From positions 62,001 to 126,000 of the forward strand of contig CAZDGN010000002.1 of the NCBI GenBank assembly GCA_964505265.1: a stretch of DNA of 64,000 nt, given 5' to 3'. Position numbers and translations under genes: made by a program. This DNA is from CAILUF01 sp964505265 (GTDB lineage Bacteria; Pseudomonadota; Alphaproteobacteria; Rickettsiales; UBA1997). The notes beneath the pieces were generated by a model that worked only from the letters and a program-made list of their open reading frames with translations, was not told where the DNA came from and made no database searches. Position 1 is the stretch's first letter; the number at the start of each line of letters is the position of its first letter. Positions 8,565 to 17,518 of the stretch are shown one piece after another.

Positions 8565-8701
8565 AACTACTAAATTATGATTTACTTGATTTAAAATTGC
8601 AAATACTAATTTAAAAATAATTTAATATTGCAATAATATTAAAAATTAAAATATTTAAGGCATTATCGCCTACTGATTTTAAAACAAAACAACCTTAAAA
8701 A

Positions 8702-8836
8702 ATGAATAATTATCAAGAATATATTTATTTATCTTATATATTAACTATATCTACACTATTAATATATCTATTTATAATATATAAAAATTATCGTAAAACT
8801 TCGCTGAAATTAGAAAAACTTAATGAAAAAAAATAA
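8702..8836 (+). CDS. ccmD: Heme exporter protein CcmD (small)
   Basis: A 44-residue open frame with one membrane segment (about residues 8-27) followed by a basic tail, the size and layout of CcmD. CcmD associates with the CcmABC heme exporter and helps release holo-CcmE. The identification rests mainly on its position: its 3' end overlaps the ccmE start by 14 nt, and ccmD-ccmE is a standard order. Aromatic residues before the membrane segment (NNYQEYIYLSY) fit the family. ccmA, ccmB and ccmC are not in the window. Confidence 0.75.
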   Translation: MNNYQEYIYLSYILTISTLLIYLFIIYKNYRKTSLKLEKLNEKK

Positions 8837-9272
8837 ATTTAAAAATAAGAGAATATTATTTATACTGGCGACCTCGATATTAACCTGCATAAGTATTGCT
8901 ATAATTTTGATAAATTTTAAAAGCAATATAGTATTTTTTTATTCGCCATCGGAGATTAATGAAAGTAATTTTATCAATAAGGTTGAAAATAATAAAATAA
9001 TTCGAGTGGGTGGAATGATAAAAGTAAATTCAGTGATAAAAAAAGATGCTATGAATACCATTTTTACCATTACGGATTATAAGGATGATTTAAAAATTAT
9101 ACATAGAGGAATTCTTCCTGATTTATTTCGAGAAGAGCAGGGAGTTGTCGCAAAAGGAAAATATAATTTTGATGAAAAAATATTTATATCCGATGAATTG
9201 TTAGTTAAGCACGATGAAAATTACATGCCTCCAGAAGTTGCTAAAGATTTAAAAATGAATGTTGGAAAATAA
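8823..9272 (+). CDS. ccmE: Cytochrome c maturation heme chaperone CcmE
   Basis: CcmE binds heme covalently in the periplasm and hands it to apocytochrome c. The 149-residue protein has an N-terminal membrane anchor (about 11-31), the RVGGMIKVNSV segment of the OB fold, and the C-terminal heme-binding sequence VKHDENYMPPEV. The covalent-attachment histidine is H130 and the heme-ligand tyrosine is Y134, matching the E. coli positions. It starts within ccmD. With the cbb3 assembly genes at 36 kb it indicates c-type cytochrome respiration. Confidence 0.96.
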   Translation: MKKNKFKNKRILFILATSILTCISIAIILINFKSNIVFFYSPSEINESNFINKVENNKIIRVGGMIKVNSVIKKDAMNTIFTITDYKDDLKIIHRGILPDLFREEQGVVAKGKYNFDEKIFISDELLVKHDENYMPPEVAKDLKMNVGK

Positions 9273-9352
9273 TATTAATAAATTCTTGCACTTTTTGTTC
9301 AATTAATGAAAAATATTTGAAAGAAAAAAATGTATAAATTTAATTTAAATTG

Positions 9353-9368
9353 TTTTTCACATGAAACA
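9353..9368. other. parS-like site overlapping the parB start codon
   Basis: The 16 bases at 9353-9368 (TTTTTCACATGAAACA) match the widely conserved parS sequence TGTTTCACGTGAAACA at 14 of 16 positions. The differences are at position 2 and at the central position 9. The site spans the ATG of parB (9361). ParB could nucleate here for chromosome segregation and also repress its own gene. The G-to-A change breaks the perfect palindrome, so binding strength is uncertain. Confidence 0.5.
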
Positions 9369-10293
9369 AAAACCCTTAAACTCAAAATTATCCGAACAAA
9401 AACTTGGCAGAGGTCTATCTGCATTATTCGGCGAGGCTTCTGTTAATAATTCATTGTTTAATAATAATCAGAAATCTTCACCTACCAACAATGATATTGT
9501 GGAAAAAATTTCACTCTCGAAAATTCAGGCCGGATTTTATCAACCAAGAACTAGTTTTGAAAAAAATGAATTAGAAGAATTAGCGGAATCGATAAAAGAA
9601 CATGGAGTCATTCAGCCGATAATTCTTCGAAAAATCGATGACAACAAATATGAAATCATCGCTGGAGAACGCAGATTTAGAGCTTCAAAAATTGCAAAGT
9701 TGCACGAAATACCCGCCATTATCCGTAAAATTGACAATCAAAGTGCTCTAGAAATTGCAATTATTGAAAATGTGCAAAGATCAGATTTATCGGCAAGTCA
9801 AGAGGCGCTTGGATATAGTCGTTTAATCGAAGAATTTTCTTATAATCAAGATATGATTGCTAAAAAAGTCGGTAAAAGCAGGAGTCATATTGCTAATCTT
9901 CTTAGATTGCTAAACTTGCCCAAAAAAGTGCAGGAATATTTGGATAATAAAGTGATTTCTATGGGTCATGCTCGGGCAATAATTAATGCAACTGATCCTG
10001 AAGATTTAGCAGAAAAAATCATTAAAAATTCCTTAAATGTCCGCCAAGCTGAAGATTTAGTGCGAAATGATAAATTTGAAAAATCTAAAAAGAAGCCTGC
10101 AATGGTTTTGAATAATTCGAAAATAAAATTTATCAGCCCAAAGCATATTTCAGATATTGAAAATAATCTCAAGGAATTGCTAAAAATGGAAACAAAAATT
10201 TTATTTAATCCGGTCAATGGTAATGGTAAAATCACCTTTAAATTTGAAGATTTAGCATCAATTCAAAGTTTGATAAAAAAATTACAAAATTAA
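9361..10293 (+). CDS. parB: Chromosome-partitioning protein ParB
   Basis: ParB binds parS, spreads along DNA by CTP-dependent clamping, and is moved by the ParA ATPase to segregate chromosome origins. The 310-residue protein has the N-terminal ParA-contact motif LGRGLSALFGEA (15-26), the CTP-binding boxes including GERRFRA (102-108) and ENVQRSDL (136-143), a helix-turn-helix (about 161-183) and a C-terminal dimerisation segment ending the protein. The usual parA is not adjacent: a Soj-type parA lies at 61584, about 51 kb away. A parS-like site spans the start codon. The 3' end overlaps a convergent gene by 4 nt. Confidence 0.95.
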   Translation: MKQKPLNSKLSEQKLGRGLSALFGEASVNNSLFNNNQKSSPTNNDIVEKISLSKIQAGFYQPRTSFEKNELEELAESIKEHGVIQPIILRKIDDNKYEIIAGERRFRASKIAKLHEIPAIIRKIDNQSALEIAIIENVQRSDLSASQEALGYSRLIEEFSYNQDMIAKKVGKSRSHIANLLRLLNLPKKVQEYLDNKVISMGHARAIINATDPEDLAEKIIKNSLNVRQAEDLVRNDKFEKSKKKPAMVLNNSKIKFISPKHISDIENNLKELLKMETKILFNPVNGNGKITFKFEDLASIQSLIKKLQN

Positions 10294-10502
10294 TTCTTTT
10301 TAGCAAAGACAATAATATTATCGCTTCCGCAATTTTCGCAAGTTTTTTTACTGCCAATTCTACGGTAAATGGAATAGATAATTGCTATTGGGGTCGCTAC
10401 AACCCACCAAAAGATTTCAGTTTTTTTTGAGCCTTTTTGGATTAATTTTGGAAATCCGATGTGATTACAATTTAAGCAAATATATTGCCTTTTTTTGAGC
10501 AT
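10290..10502 (-). CDS. Small zinc-ribbon membrane protein, unknown function
   Basis: Seventy residues with two CxxC pairs (C9/C12 and C55/C58) that could form one zinc ribbon. A hydrophobic stretch (about 31-47) between them is either a membrane segment or a buried hairpin. The start overlaps the nadE stop as TAATG, so it is probably translated from the nadE message. The final 4 nt overlap the convergent parB. I do not recognise a specific family. Confidence 0.6.
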   Translation of the reverse strand: MLKKRQYICLNCNHIGFPKLIQKGSKKTEIFWWVVATPIAIIYSIYRRIGSKKTCENCGSDNIIVFAKKN

Positions 10503-12169
10503 TAAAAATTATAATTGTTGGTTATGGGATATCTTCGATCCTTATCAAATGACATTGAAGAAATTTTAACTCCAATTGCCGATTGCCTTCTTTTATATTC
10601 GCTATTTGAAATTAATTTGGCAATCTTATTTACCAAACCCTCTTCAAAGCCTAATTCAACTGTATCTTTAATAGATTTTTGTTGTTCAATTAATGAATAT
10701 AAAATTTTATCCAAAATTTCATAAGCAGGCAAGGAATCGGAGTCTTTTTGATTAAATCTTAGCTCGGCAGAAGGCTCTTTAAGTAAAATATTGTTAGGAA
10801 TAATTTGAGTTTTTTTAAGATAACCAATTGGACAAATATTTTTATTGCGAAAATTTGCCAATTCATAAATTTTAGTTTTGTAAATATCTTTTACGGGGTT
10901 AAAAGCTCCATTCATATCGCCATAAAGAGTTGCATAGCCACAGGCCATTTCACTTTTATTGCCAGTGGTTAGGAGTAAGGAATTATCCGAATTAGAAATT
11001 GCCATCAAAATACTTCCGCGAATTCTAGATTGAATGTTTTCAAGGGCTAATTCTGTGATTATTTGATGGGATTGCAGAGTTTTGGTAAAATTTTCAAAAA
11101 TATTTTCAATTTCAATAACTTCTAAAATTAAGCCTAAATTTTTAGCGCATAACTCGGCATCAACTTTTGAAGAAGAGGAGTTAAATCTAGTTGGTAAGGC
11201 AATAATTTTGACATTATCAACTCCGAGTGCATCAACGGCAAGAGTGGCCACTAGTGCAGAATCAATGCCACCAGACATTCCAATTAGTGCTTTTGAAAAA
11301 TTATTTTTAGCAAAATAATCGCGAATCGATAAAATTAATGCGCAATAATCTTGCATTAAATTATCGCTGTAATAAATTTTTTGAGTTTGATTATTAATAA
11401 ATATTTGTTGGTTTTGTGAAAATTCCAATTCAAAAAAATCTTCACAAAAATTTGCCAATTGTTTAAAGATTTTACCATCACTTGAAATAACAAAGCTAGA
11501 GCCATCAAAAACCAAAGAATCCTGACCGCCCACCTGATTTACATAAAAAATTGGCACTTTTAATTGGATTGCAAAATTCTTTACAATATTGATTCTGGTG
11601 TTGTTTTTATTTGTTTTGTATGGGGAAGCGTTTATTGAAATTATCCCATCAATATTTTGTTCTTTAAGTAAAAATAAATTTCTTTCATCCCAAATATCTT
11701 CGCAAATTAGGACGGCAAAATTAAAACCATTGAAATCAATAATACTTAAATTATTAGCTGGAGAAAAATAGCGCTTTTCGTCAAAAACACCATAATTTGG
11801 AAGAGATTTTTTATTGATGACATTTTTAATTTCGCCATTTTCAATCAATAAAGCACAATTTCGCAAAATATTATGATTTTTCTCTAAATATAAAACGGGT
11901 GAGCCAATTAAAATTGCACATTTTTGTTTTTTGCTATGGGAAATTAATTCCAAAATTTTATTTTTACAATCCTCAATAAAATGTTTTTTCATCCACAAAT
12001 CTTCGCAAGGATAACCACAAATCGCTTGTTCAGAGAATATTATTAAATCGCAGTTATTTTTATTGGCAATTTCATATTGCGATAAAATCTTAGATAAATT
12101 ACCACTTAAATCACCAACAACAAAATTTAGCTGTGCTAAATGAATTTTTAAGGATTTTTGATTATTCAT
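10502..12169 (-). CDS. nadE: Glutamine-dependent NAD+ synthetase
   Basis: It amidates nicotinate adenine dinucleotide to NAD+ using glutamine. The 555-residue protein has two domains. The N-terminal nitrilase-type glutaminase (1-about 255) carries the catalytic triad E47, K121 (in NKKSLPNYGVF) and C156 (in LICEDIW). The C-terminal synthetase has the PP-loop SGGIDS at 299-304 and the conserved LLTTGNKSEMACGYATLYGD segment. Length is normal for the fused form. It is divergent from dusB (74-nt gap) and followed by a small zinc-ribbon gene. Confidence 0.96.
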   Translation of the reverse strand: MNNQKSLKIHLAQLNFVVGDLSGNLSKILSQYEIANKNNCDLIIFSEQAICGYPCEDLWMKKHFIEDCKNKILELISHSKKQKCAILIGSPVLYLEKNHNILRNCALLIENGEIKNVINKKSLPNYGVFDEKRYFSPANNLSIIDFNGFNFAVLICEDIWDERNLFLLKEQNIDGIISINASPYKTNKNNTRINIVKNFAIQLKVPIFYVNQVGGQDSLVFDGSSFVISSDGKIFKQLANFCEDFFELEFSQNQQIFINNQTQKIYYSDNLMQDYCALILSIRDYFAKNNFSKALIGMSGGIDSALVATLAVDALGVDNVKIIALPTRFNSSSSKVDAELCAKNLGLILEVIEIENIFENFTKTLQSHQIITELALENIQSRIRGSILMAISNSDNSLLLTTGNKSEMACGYATLYGDMNGAFNPVKDIYKTKIYELANFRNKNICPIGYLKKTQIIPNNILLKEPSAELRFNQKDSDSLPAYEILDKILYSLIEQQKSIKDTVELGFEEGLVNKIAKLISNSEYKRRQSAIGVKISSMSFDKDRRYPITNNYNF

Positions 12170-12243
12170 ATATAAAAATTATATGGCTTTTTGATTTACA
12201 ACTTAAAGTTAGATACTTATAATGCCACCAAAAAATTTTAGCA

Positions 12244-13257
12244 ATGATAAAAATTGGAAATATTACCATAAATGATAATGTATTATTGGCACCGATGTCC
12301 GGTGTTACCGATTTGCCTTTTCGTAAATTGGTAAAAAGTTTCGGGGCACCTCTAGTTATTTCCGAAATGATTGCTTCAAGGGCAATGATTTTACAAACTC
12401 GCGAATCATTAAAAAAATGCCAGAAAGACCAATCGCAATATCCAATGTCAGTGCAATTAGCTGGTTGTGAACCCGAGGTGATGGCAGAGGCTGCAAGACT
12501 AAATGAAGAAACGGGAGCGGATATAATCGATATAAATTTTGGCTGTCCCGTAAAAAAAGTGGTGAATGGTTTTGCAGGAAGTGCCTTGATGAAAGACGAG
12601 GATTTGGCAACTAGAATTATGGATGCGGTAGTGAAGGCGGTAAAAATTCCAGTGACTATGAAGATGCGATTGGGCTGGAACTCTGAAAATCTTAATGCAC
12701 CGTCTTTGGCCAAAAAAGCCGAAGATGTTGGTATAAAAATGTTGGTAGTTCATGGAAGAACTCGTTGCCAAATGTATAATGGTAATGCTAATTGGCATGA
12801 GATTTCAAAGGTTAAAAATGCAGTAAAAATTCCAGTAATTGCTAATGGCGATATTAAAAATACTCAAAATGCTAAAACCGCTATAGAGTTGTCTGGAGCT
12901 GACGGAGTGATGATTGGAAGAGCCTGCTATGGTAAGCCTTGGCTTATCGCTCAAATTGCCGATGAATTGGCTGGTCGTGAAATTTTATCAACCCCAAATC
13001 TAGTTCAGCAAAAGCAAATTGTTTTGGCTCATTTCAAAGATATGATATCGCATTATGGCTTGCAAGTTGGCATTTCCTTAGCCAAAAAACATATTGGTTG
13101 GTATAGCTCTGGTTTGAACGGATCCGCCGAGTTTAGGGCAACAATAAATGTTTGTGGAAGCTATAATGATAAAATGCCCAATCAAGAAAATTATTATCAA
13201 GAATCTGCCGAAAATATCATTGATTTGATTAATCAATTTTATAATAAATTAATATAA
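12244..13257 (+). CDS. dusB: tRNA-dihydrouridine synthase B
   Basis: A flavoenzyme that reduces uridines of the tRNA D-loop. The 337-residue TIM-barrel protein has APMSGVTDLPFRKLV (16-30), catalytic Cys101 in NFGCPVKKVV, the KMRLGW strand, HGRTR and a GRACYGKPW segment near the FMN phosphate, all of the Dus family. The DusB/NifR3 assignment follows from the GNITINDNVLLAPMSG start. In many alphaproteobacteria it precedes ntrBC; here the next gene is convergent rlmE, so that association is lost. Confidence 0.93.
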   Translation: MIKIGNITINDNVLLAPMSGVTDLPFRKLVKSFGAPLVISEMIASRAMILQTRESLKKCQKDQSQYPMSVQLAGCEPEVMAEAARLNEETGADIIDINFGCPVKKVVNGFAGSALMKDEDLATRIMDAVVKAVKIPVTMKMRLGWNSENLNAPSLAKKAEDVGIKMLVVHGRTRCQMYNGNANWHEISKVKNAVKIPVIANGDIKNTQNAKTAIELSGADGVMIGRACYGKPWLIAQIADELAGREILSTPNLVQQKQIVLAHFKDMISHYGLQVGISLAKKHIGWYSSGLNGSAEFRATINVCGSYNDKMPNQENYYQESAENIIDLINQFYNKLI

Positions 13258-13291
13258 AATTGATTTTTAAAATTATTAAGCTAATTAATAA

Positions 13292-13978
13292 TTAGTTTCT
13301 GTTTTGATTATTTTCCTTAAATCCAATGGCAACTAAATAAGTTTCGCTCGAGTCTTTTCTTGAAGATTCGGGTTTAAAATATTTTACCAACTCAAAATGT
13401 TTGCGTAAAATTTTCAAAATCTCTTCAGAATTGCCGCCTTGAAAAATTTTACCAACAAAAACTCCGTCTTTGCGTAAAATTTCGATGGCCAAATTTAGGG
13501 CTTGCTCAAGTAAATCAATGATGCGAAGATGGTCGGTATTATGATCGCCCGTAGTGTTGGCCGCCATATCGCTCAATACAATATCACATTTGCCTTGATT
13601 GTTGTTTTTAATTTTAAGCAATTCTTCTTTGATAATTTTTTTACTATTTTCTTCATTAAAATCCAATTGTAAAAAATTTACACCACGAATTGGTAAAATT
13701 TCAAGTAAATCAATGGCAATTACCCGATTTTCGCCAACAATTTCAACACAATATTCACTCCATCCACCGGGAGCGCAACCTAAATCTACCACCACCTTAT
13801 GCTTCTTAATAAATTTAAATTTATCATTGATTTCGATGATTTTATAACTTGCTCTTGAGCGATAACCATCAATTTTTGCTTTTTCGACAAATGGGTCATT
13901 AATTTGGCGAAGTAGCCATTTTCGGGAAGATTTTGAGCGAGTTTTATTTTTATGTAAATTTTGAAATTTCTGTGGCAT
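13292..13978 (-). CDS. rlmE: 23S rRNA (uridine-2'-O)-methyltransferase RlmE (FtsJ/RrmJ)
   Basis: It methylates U2552 in the A-loop of 23S rRNA late in 50S assembly. The 228-residue protein contains RSRASYKIIEI (41-51, with the first catalytic Lys at 46), the SAM-binding DLGCAPGGWSEY (65-76), the VLSDMAANTTGDH catalytic Asp segment, and GKIFQGG followed by KPESSRKDSSETYLV with the last Lys and Glu. All four K-D-K-E residues are therefore visible. It is monocistronic and convergent with dusB. Confidence 0.95.
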   Translation of the reverse strand: MPQKFQNLHKNKTRSKSSRKWLLRQINDPFVEKAKIDGYRSRASYKIIEINDKFKFIKKHKVVVDLGCAPGGWSEYCVEIVGENRVIAIDLLEILPIRGVNFLQLDFNEENSKKIIKEELLKIKNNNQGKCDIVLSDMAANTTGDHNTDHLRIIDLLEQALNLAIEILRKDGVFVGKIFQGGNSEEILKILRKHFELVKYFKPESSRKDSSETYLVAIGFKENNQNRN

Positions 13979-14144
13979 TATAATTTTAAACTAATGTTAA
14001 ACAAGGCTAAGTTTAATATTTGTTTTTTTAAATAAAACAAATAAAATTTTAAAAAACCTAAAGAAAATTATCATCGATTAATATTTAAAAATGTTTTGAT
14101 GATGGAAAAATCAGACTCAAAAATTAATTAAAAATTTTTTTATC

Positions 14145-15113
14145 ATGAAAAAAAATAAAATTAGCAAAAAATTAGCAGATAAAAAACCGCAAGATTTATT
14201 TTCAAAATATAAATTTATGCCTCAAATCGAGGGTTTTCTTGGTATTGAAGAAAAATATTTAGCCAAGCCAAATGATGCTAAGGCAATAATTATTCCTTTT
14301 GGTTTGGAAAAGTCGGTAAGCTATGGTGGTGGCACAAAAAACGGGCCCAAAGCTATAATTAATGCTTCCCACCAAGCTGAGTTATTCGATGAAGAATTTT
14401 GGTGCGAACCATTTCGTCAATATGGCGTTCAAACTATGAAGGCACCAAAAATTGATTATAATAGTGTCTCTAAATCGCTTGACCAGCTTGAAGCAATTAC
14501 CAGCGATGTTTTGTCGGCAGAAAAATTTCCCTTTATCTTGGGTGGTGAACATTCGATAACCGCTGGTTCAATCCGTCCATTTGTAAAAAAATATCCAGAT
14601 TTGGCGGTTTTACATTTTGATGCTCATGCTGATTTACGAGATGGTTATGATGGCGAGCATTTTTCGCATGCATCAGCTCTTCGAAGAGTGATGGATCACC
14701 CAATTTCTACTTTAATTTCATGTGGCATAAGAAATATTTCGGCTAGTGAAATTCCTTATCTAGAAGCCAATAAAGATAGAATTAAAATTCATTTTGCTAA
14801 AGATAAGCATCAATGGAATTATGAAAAAATCGTTTCTCCATTAAAGGGAAGAAATGTATTTCTAACTTTCGATATTGATGGCTTTGATTCAGGAATCATG
14901 CAGGCCACAGGCACTCCAGAACCGGGTGGATTGTTGTGGTATGACGCCATTAATATTATCAAAGAGGCCACAAAAATTTGTAATATTGTTGGAGCTGACA
15001 TTGTTGAGCTAGCGCCAATTAAGGGTTTACATTCATGCGATTTTTTATCGGCAAAATTATGTTATAAAATTTTATCTTTTGCTCTGGCAAAGCCTAAAAA
15101 AAACACTTTATAA
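14145..15113 (+). CDS. speB: Agmatinase / arginase-family ureohydrolase
   Basis: It hydrolyses agmatine (or a related guanidino compound) to putrescine and urea with two Mn2+ ions. The 322-residue protein has every metal ligand of the family: GGEHS (H136), HFDAHADLRD (D159, H161, D163) and TFDIDGFDSG (D243, D245), followed by GTPEPGG, which is typical of agmatinase-like enzymes. Substrate cannot be fixed from the motifs alone. A desuccinylase/aspartoacylase-family gene follows one base later, suggesting a two-step use of an amino-acid derivative. No arginine decarboxylase gene is in the window. Confidence 0.85.
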   Translation: MKKNKISKKLADKKPQDLFSKYKFMPQIEGFLGIEEKYLAKPNDAKAIIIPFGLEKSVSYGGGTKNGPKAIINASHQAELFDEEFWCEPFRQYGVQTMKAPKIDYNSVSKSLDQLEAITSDVLSAEKFPFILGGEHSITAGSIRPFVKKYPDLAVLHFDAHADLRDGYDGEHFSHASALRRVMDHPISTLISCGIRNISASEIPYLEANKDRIKIHFAKDKHQWNYEKIVSPLKGRNVFLTFDIDGFDSGIMQATGTPEPGGLLWYDAINIIKEATKICNIVGADIVELAPIKGLHSCDFLSAKLCYKILSFALAKPKKNTL

Positions 15114-15114
15114 A

Positions 15115-16149
15115 ATGATTGTAAATCAAAAATCAGATTTTATTAACGATATTAAAATTGAAAAAGCCAAACGTTATCGAATCAATATTGATATCGGCAG
15201 AATCCACGATTTCACCGATTTAAAAATGCCCATCGAAGTAATTTCTGGCTACAAAGATGGTCCAACAATTTTTGTTTGCTCAACTATTCACGGCGATGAA
15301 ATTAATGGTATTGAAATTATTCGTAAATTATTGGCTAACATTGATGAAAATAGATTGTGTGGAAAATTAATCGCCATTCCAATCGTTAATATTTTTGGCT
15401 TCAATGATCATTCTAGATATTTACCTGATAGACGCGATTTAAATCGATGTTTTCCGGGCATTAAAAATGGTTCACTTGCTTCGCAATTAGCCTACGTTTT
15501 TATGCAAGAAATTGTCTTAAAATCTGATTATGGTATCGATATTCATAGCGCTTCAATGCACCGCATCAATTATCCGCAAATAAGAATTGATACCGATAAT
15601 CAAATAAATTTGGAGTTAGCAAAAATTTTTTCTCCTCCCGTTATTGTAAATTCAAATCTTCGTGATGGTTCGCTTAGAAGCGTTGGCGCGGATTTGAATA
15701 TTCCAATTATAGTTTATGAGGGTGGAGAGATTTTGCGCTTTGATAAAAGTGCTGTAAGCATAGGTTTACAAGGGATTTATAATGTTATGCATCACATAAA
15801 AATGCTGGAAACTCCGATTATAAGTTTTAAAAATTATGAAAATACATTTTTTGCGAAGTCTAGTTCATGGATTAGAGCTATTCAGAGCGGAATTTTTGTG
15901 CCAGAGGTAGAGCTTGGTGAAAGAGTAAAGAAGAATCAAATTATTGCCACTATTTCAAATCCGTTTGGAGATAATAAAATTGCAATTAACTGCCACGAAG
16001 ATGGGATAATTATTGGATTAACCAAAATTCCCCTAGTAAATAAGGGCGATGCCCTAATACATCTGGGACTGGACAAAAGTTCGGATTATAAAGACGGTAA
16101 TTATTTTAACATTAATGGCCACGAAAATTCATCACCAAATTTAGATTAA
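15115..16149 (+). CDS. Succinylglutamate desuccinylase/aspartoacylase-family zinc hydrolase
   Basis: A 344-residue M14-type zinc hydrolase. Zinc ligands H59 and E62 lie in STIHGDEINGIEI and H144 in GIDIHSAS. The arginine motif LPDRRDLNRCFPG (103-115) and the catalytic Glu202 in VYEGGE are also present. Family members release an acyl group from an amino acid, or act as carboxypeptidases in RimK-type systems. ATG 15115, one base after the speB stop, is chosen over an in-frame TTG at 15079 that would overlap speB. The C-terminal 90 residues form a beta-rich, biotinyl-like domain common in AstE-like proteins. The substrate is unknown. Confidence 0.8.
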   Translation: MIVNQKSDFINDIKIEKAKRYRINIDIGRIHDFTDLKMPIEVISGYKDGPTIFVCSTIHGDEINGIEIIRKLLANIDENRLCGKLIAIPIVNIFGFNDHSRYLPDRRDLNRCFPGIKNGSLASQLAYVFMQEIVLKSDYGIDIHSASMHRINYPQIRIDTDNQINLELAKIFSPPVIVNSNLRDGSLRSVGADLNIPIIVYEGGEILRFDKSAVSIGLQGIYNVMHHIKMLETPIISFKNYENTFFAKSSSWIRAIQSGIFVPEVELGERVKKNQIIATISNPFGDNKIAINCHEDGIIIGLTKIPLVNKGDALIHLGLDKSSDYKDGNYFNINGHENSSPNLD

Positions 16150-16154
16150 AAAAC

Positions 16155-17006
16155 TTAAATCTCCTCTCTAATACTAATTTCAATGGTTTTGACAATACGC
16201 TGATCAGAGTCGATTACTTTGAAGGTTAAGCCATTTTTTTCAATTTTATCGCCAATTTTTGGAATATTTTTAAAGATATACATTGCCAAACCTCCAACGG
16301 TTTCAGCATTGCAGTCTTCAAATTTAAGATTAAAAACCTCTTCAAATTTTTTTATTGAAACTCTGCCGCCAAAGCGATAAGTTGAATCATTAATTTTTTT
16401 AATTTGAAAGTAAGAGCTTTCAAGTTCGGTATCGTGTTCATCGTCAATTTGACCAACAATTTGTTCAAGTAAATTTTCGATGGTAACTAAGCCATCAACA
16501 CCACCAAATTCATCTAAAATTATCGCAATATGAACCCTTGAGGAGCGCATTCTTAACAATACTTCCAATAATTTCATTGAATGTGGAATGAAGAGAATTT
16601 TGCGAATAATTTTTTTGATATCAAAATCACCGCCGTAATTACAAAAAAACTTGGCCAAATCCTTACTGTGAATAAAGCCAATTATGTGATCGATATTATC
16701 GCGATAAACTGGAATTCGAGTATGTTCATCTTCAGTGATAATTTTTTTAATTTCTTCGAAAGAAATATCTTCGCGAATGCAAATTATATCAGAACTTGGA
16801 ACCATAATGGTGCTAACTTTTTTATCGTTAAAAGAGACCATATTACGAAACATATTTTTTTCTTCATTATTAATTAAACCGTCTTTTTCGTAAGTTTCAG
16901 TGATATGATAAATCAAGCTCGAGAAGGATTTTTTATTTTTGCCAGCAAATAAATTAAAGACTAAATGCAAAATTTTTTTAAAGCTTAAGTTTTTTTTGTT
17001 TTTCAT
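16155..17006 (-). CDS. CorC/HlyC (TlyC)-family protein with CBS pair
   Basis: This 283-residue soluble protein lacks the membrane DUF21 domain. It has two CBS motifs (about 65-185; visible TIMVPSSDIICI and HTRIPVYRDNIDHIIGFIH) and a C-terminal CorC/HlyC transporter-associated domain (about 205-280; YRFGGRVSIKKFEEVFNL and TVGGLAMYIF). Members are linked to Mg2+/Co2+ homeostasis, and in rickettsiae this protein is called hemolysin C (TlyC); the haemolytic role is disputed. It overlaps ybeY by 4 nt, the standard ybeY-corC order in proteobacteria. Confidence 0.92.
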   Translation of the reverse strand: MKNKKNLSFKKILHLVFNLFAGKNKKSFSSLIYHITETYEKDGLINNEEKNMFRNMVSFNDKKVSTIMVPSSDIICIREDISFEEIKKIITEDEHTRIPVYRDNIDHIIGFIHSKDLAKFFCNYGGDFDIKKIIRKILFIPHSMKLLEVLLRMRSSRVHIAIILDEFGGVDGLVTIENLLEQIVGQIDDEHDTELESSYFQIKKINDSTYRFGGRVSIKKFEEVFNLKFEDCNAETVGGLAMYIFKNIPKIGDKIEKNGLTFKVIDSDQRIVKTIEISIREEI

Positions 17007-17515
17007 CGATTGTAAGGATTTTTAATATTTAATTTTTTAAGAATTTTAATTTCAAGATTTTCCATAATTTTCGCTTGTTCATCGCCAATTTCATGATCAT
17101 AACCAATAATGTGTAAGATGCCATGTAATATTAAGTGAGTAAGGTGATCATTAAAATCTACATTGTGGTCTTGGCAATGTTTTTCGATATATTCAAGACC
17201 AAAAATAAGATCTCCAAGTAGGAAAAAACTTTGACCATTAAGAGCATATTTTAATCCTTTTTTGCGAATAACTTCTTCATCTAAATTACTAAATGACAAA
17301 ATATCGGTTGGGTGGTTTTTGTTTCTGTAAAGATGGTTGATTCTTTTAATTTGTAAATTTGAGGAAAGCGAAAATGATAAAACAAAATTAGTTTTTTTAA
17401 AATCATTGAGTGGAAGTAAGTAGCAGATCTTTATTGCGGTGGTTGTTATAAATTTTTCAATATTTATATATTTAAACCACTTTTTTGATTTAACTTCGAC
17501 TTCAATTGAAAACAT
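17003..17515 (-). CDS. ybeY: Endoribonuclease YbeY (rRNA maturation factor)
   Basis: A zinc endoribonuclease needed for 16S rRNA 3'-end maturation and ribosome quality control. The 170-residue protein has the signature H131-x3-H135-x5-H141 in HLILHGILHIIGYDHE, preceded by the LNxxYRNKNHPTDILSF-type segment (about 61-75). It is coupled to corC downstream (ATGA overlap) and lies 3 nt after hemH. Confidence 0.95.
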   Translation of the reverse strand: MFSIEVEVKSKKWFKYINIEKFITTTAIKICYLLPLNDFKKTNFVLSFSLSSNLQIKRINHLYRNKNHPTDILSFSNLDEEVIRKKGLKYALNGQSFFLLGDLIFGLEYIEKHCQDHNVDFNDHLTHLILHGILHIIGYDHEIGDEQAKIMENLEIKILKKLNIKNPYNR

Positions 17516-17518
17516 TTT

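Noticed and set aside
12162..12713. Minus-strand 183-codon frame over the start of dusB
   Set aside because: dusB is well supported by family motifs in the same DNA; the opposite frame is Ser/Phe-rich shadow sequence.
13271..13293. A/T-only inverted repeat between dusB and rlmE
   Set aside because: An 8-bp stem of A-T pairs only is weak and common by chance at this base composition.
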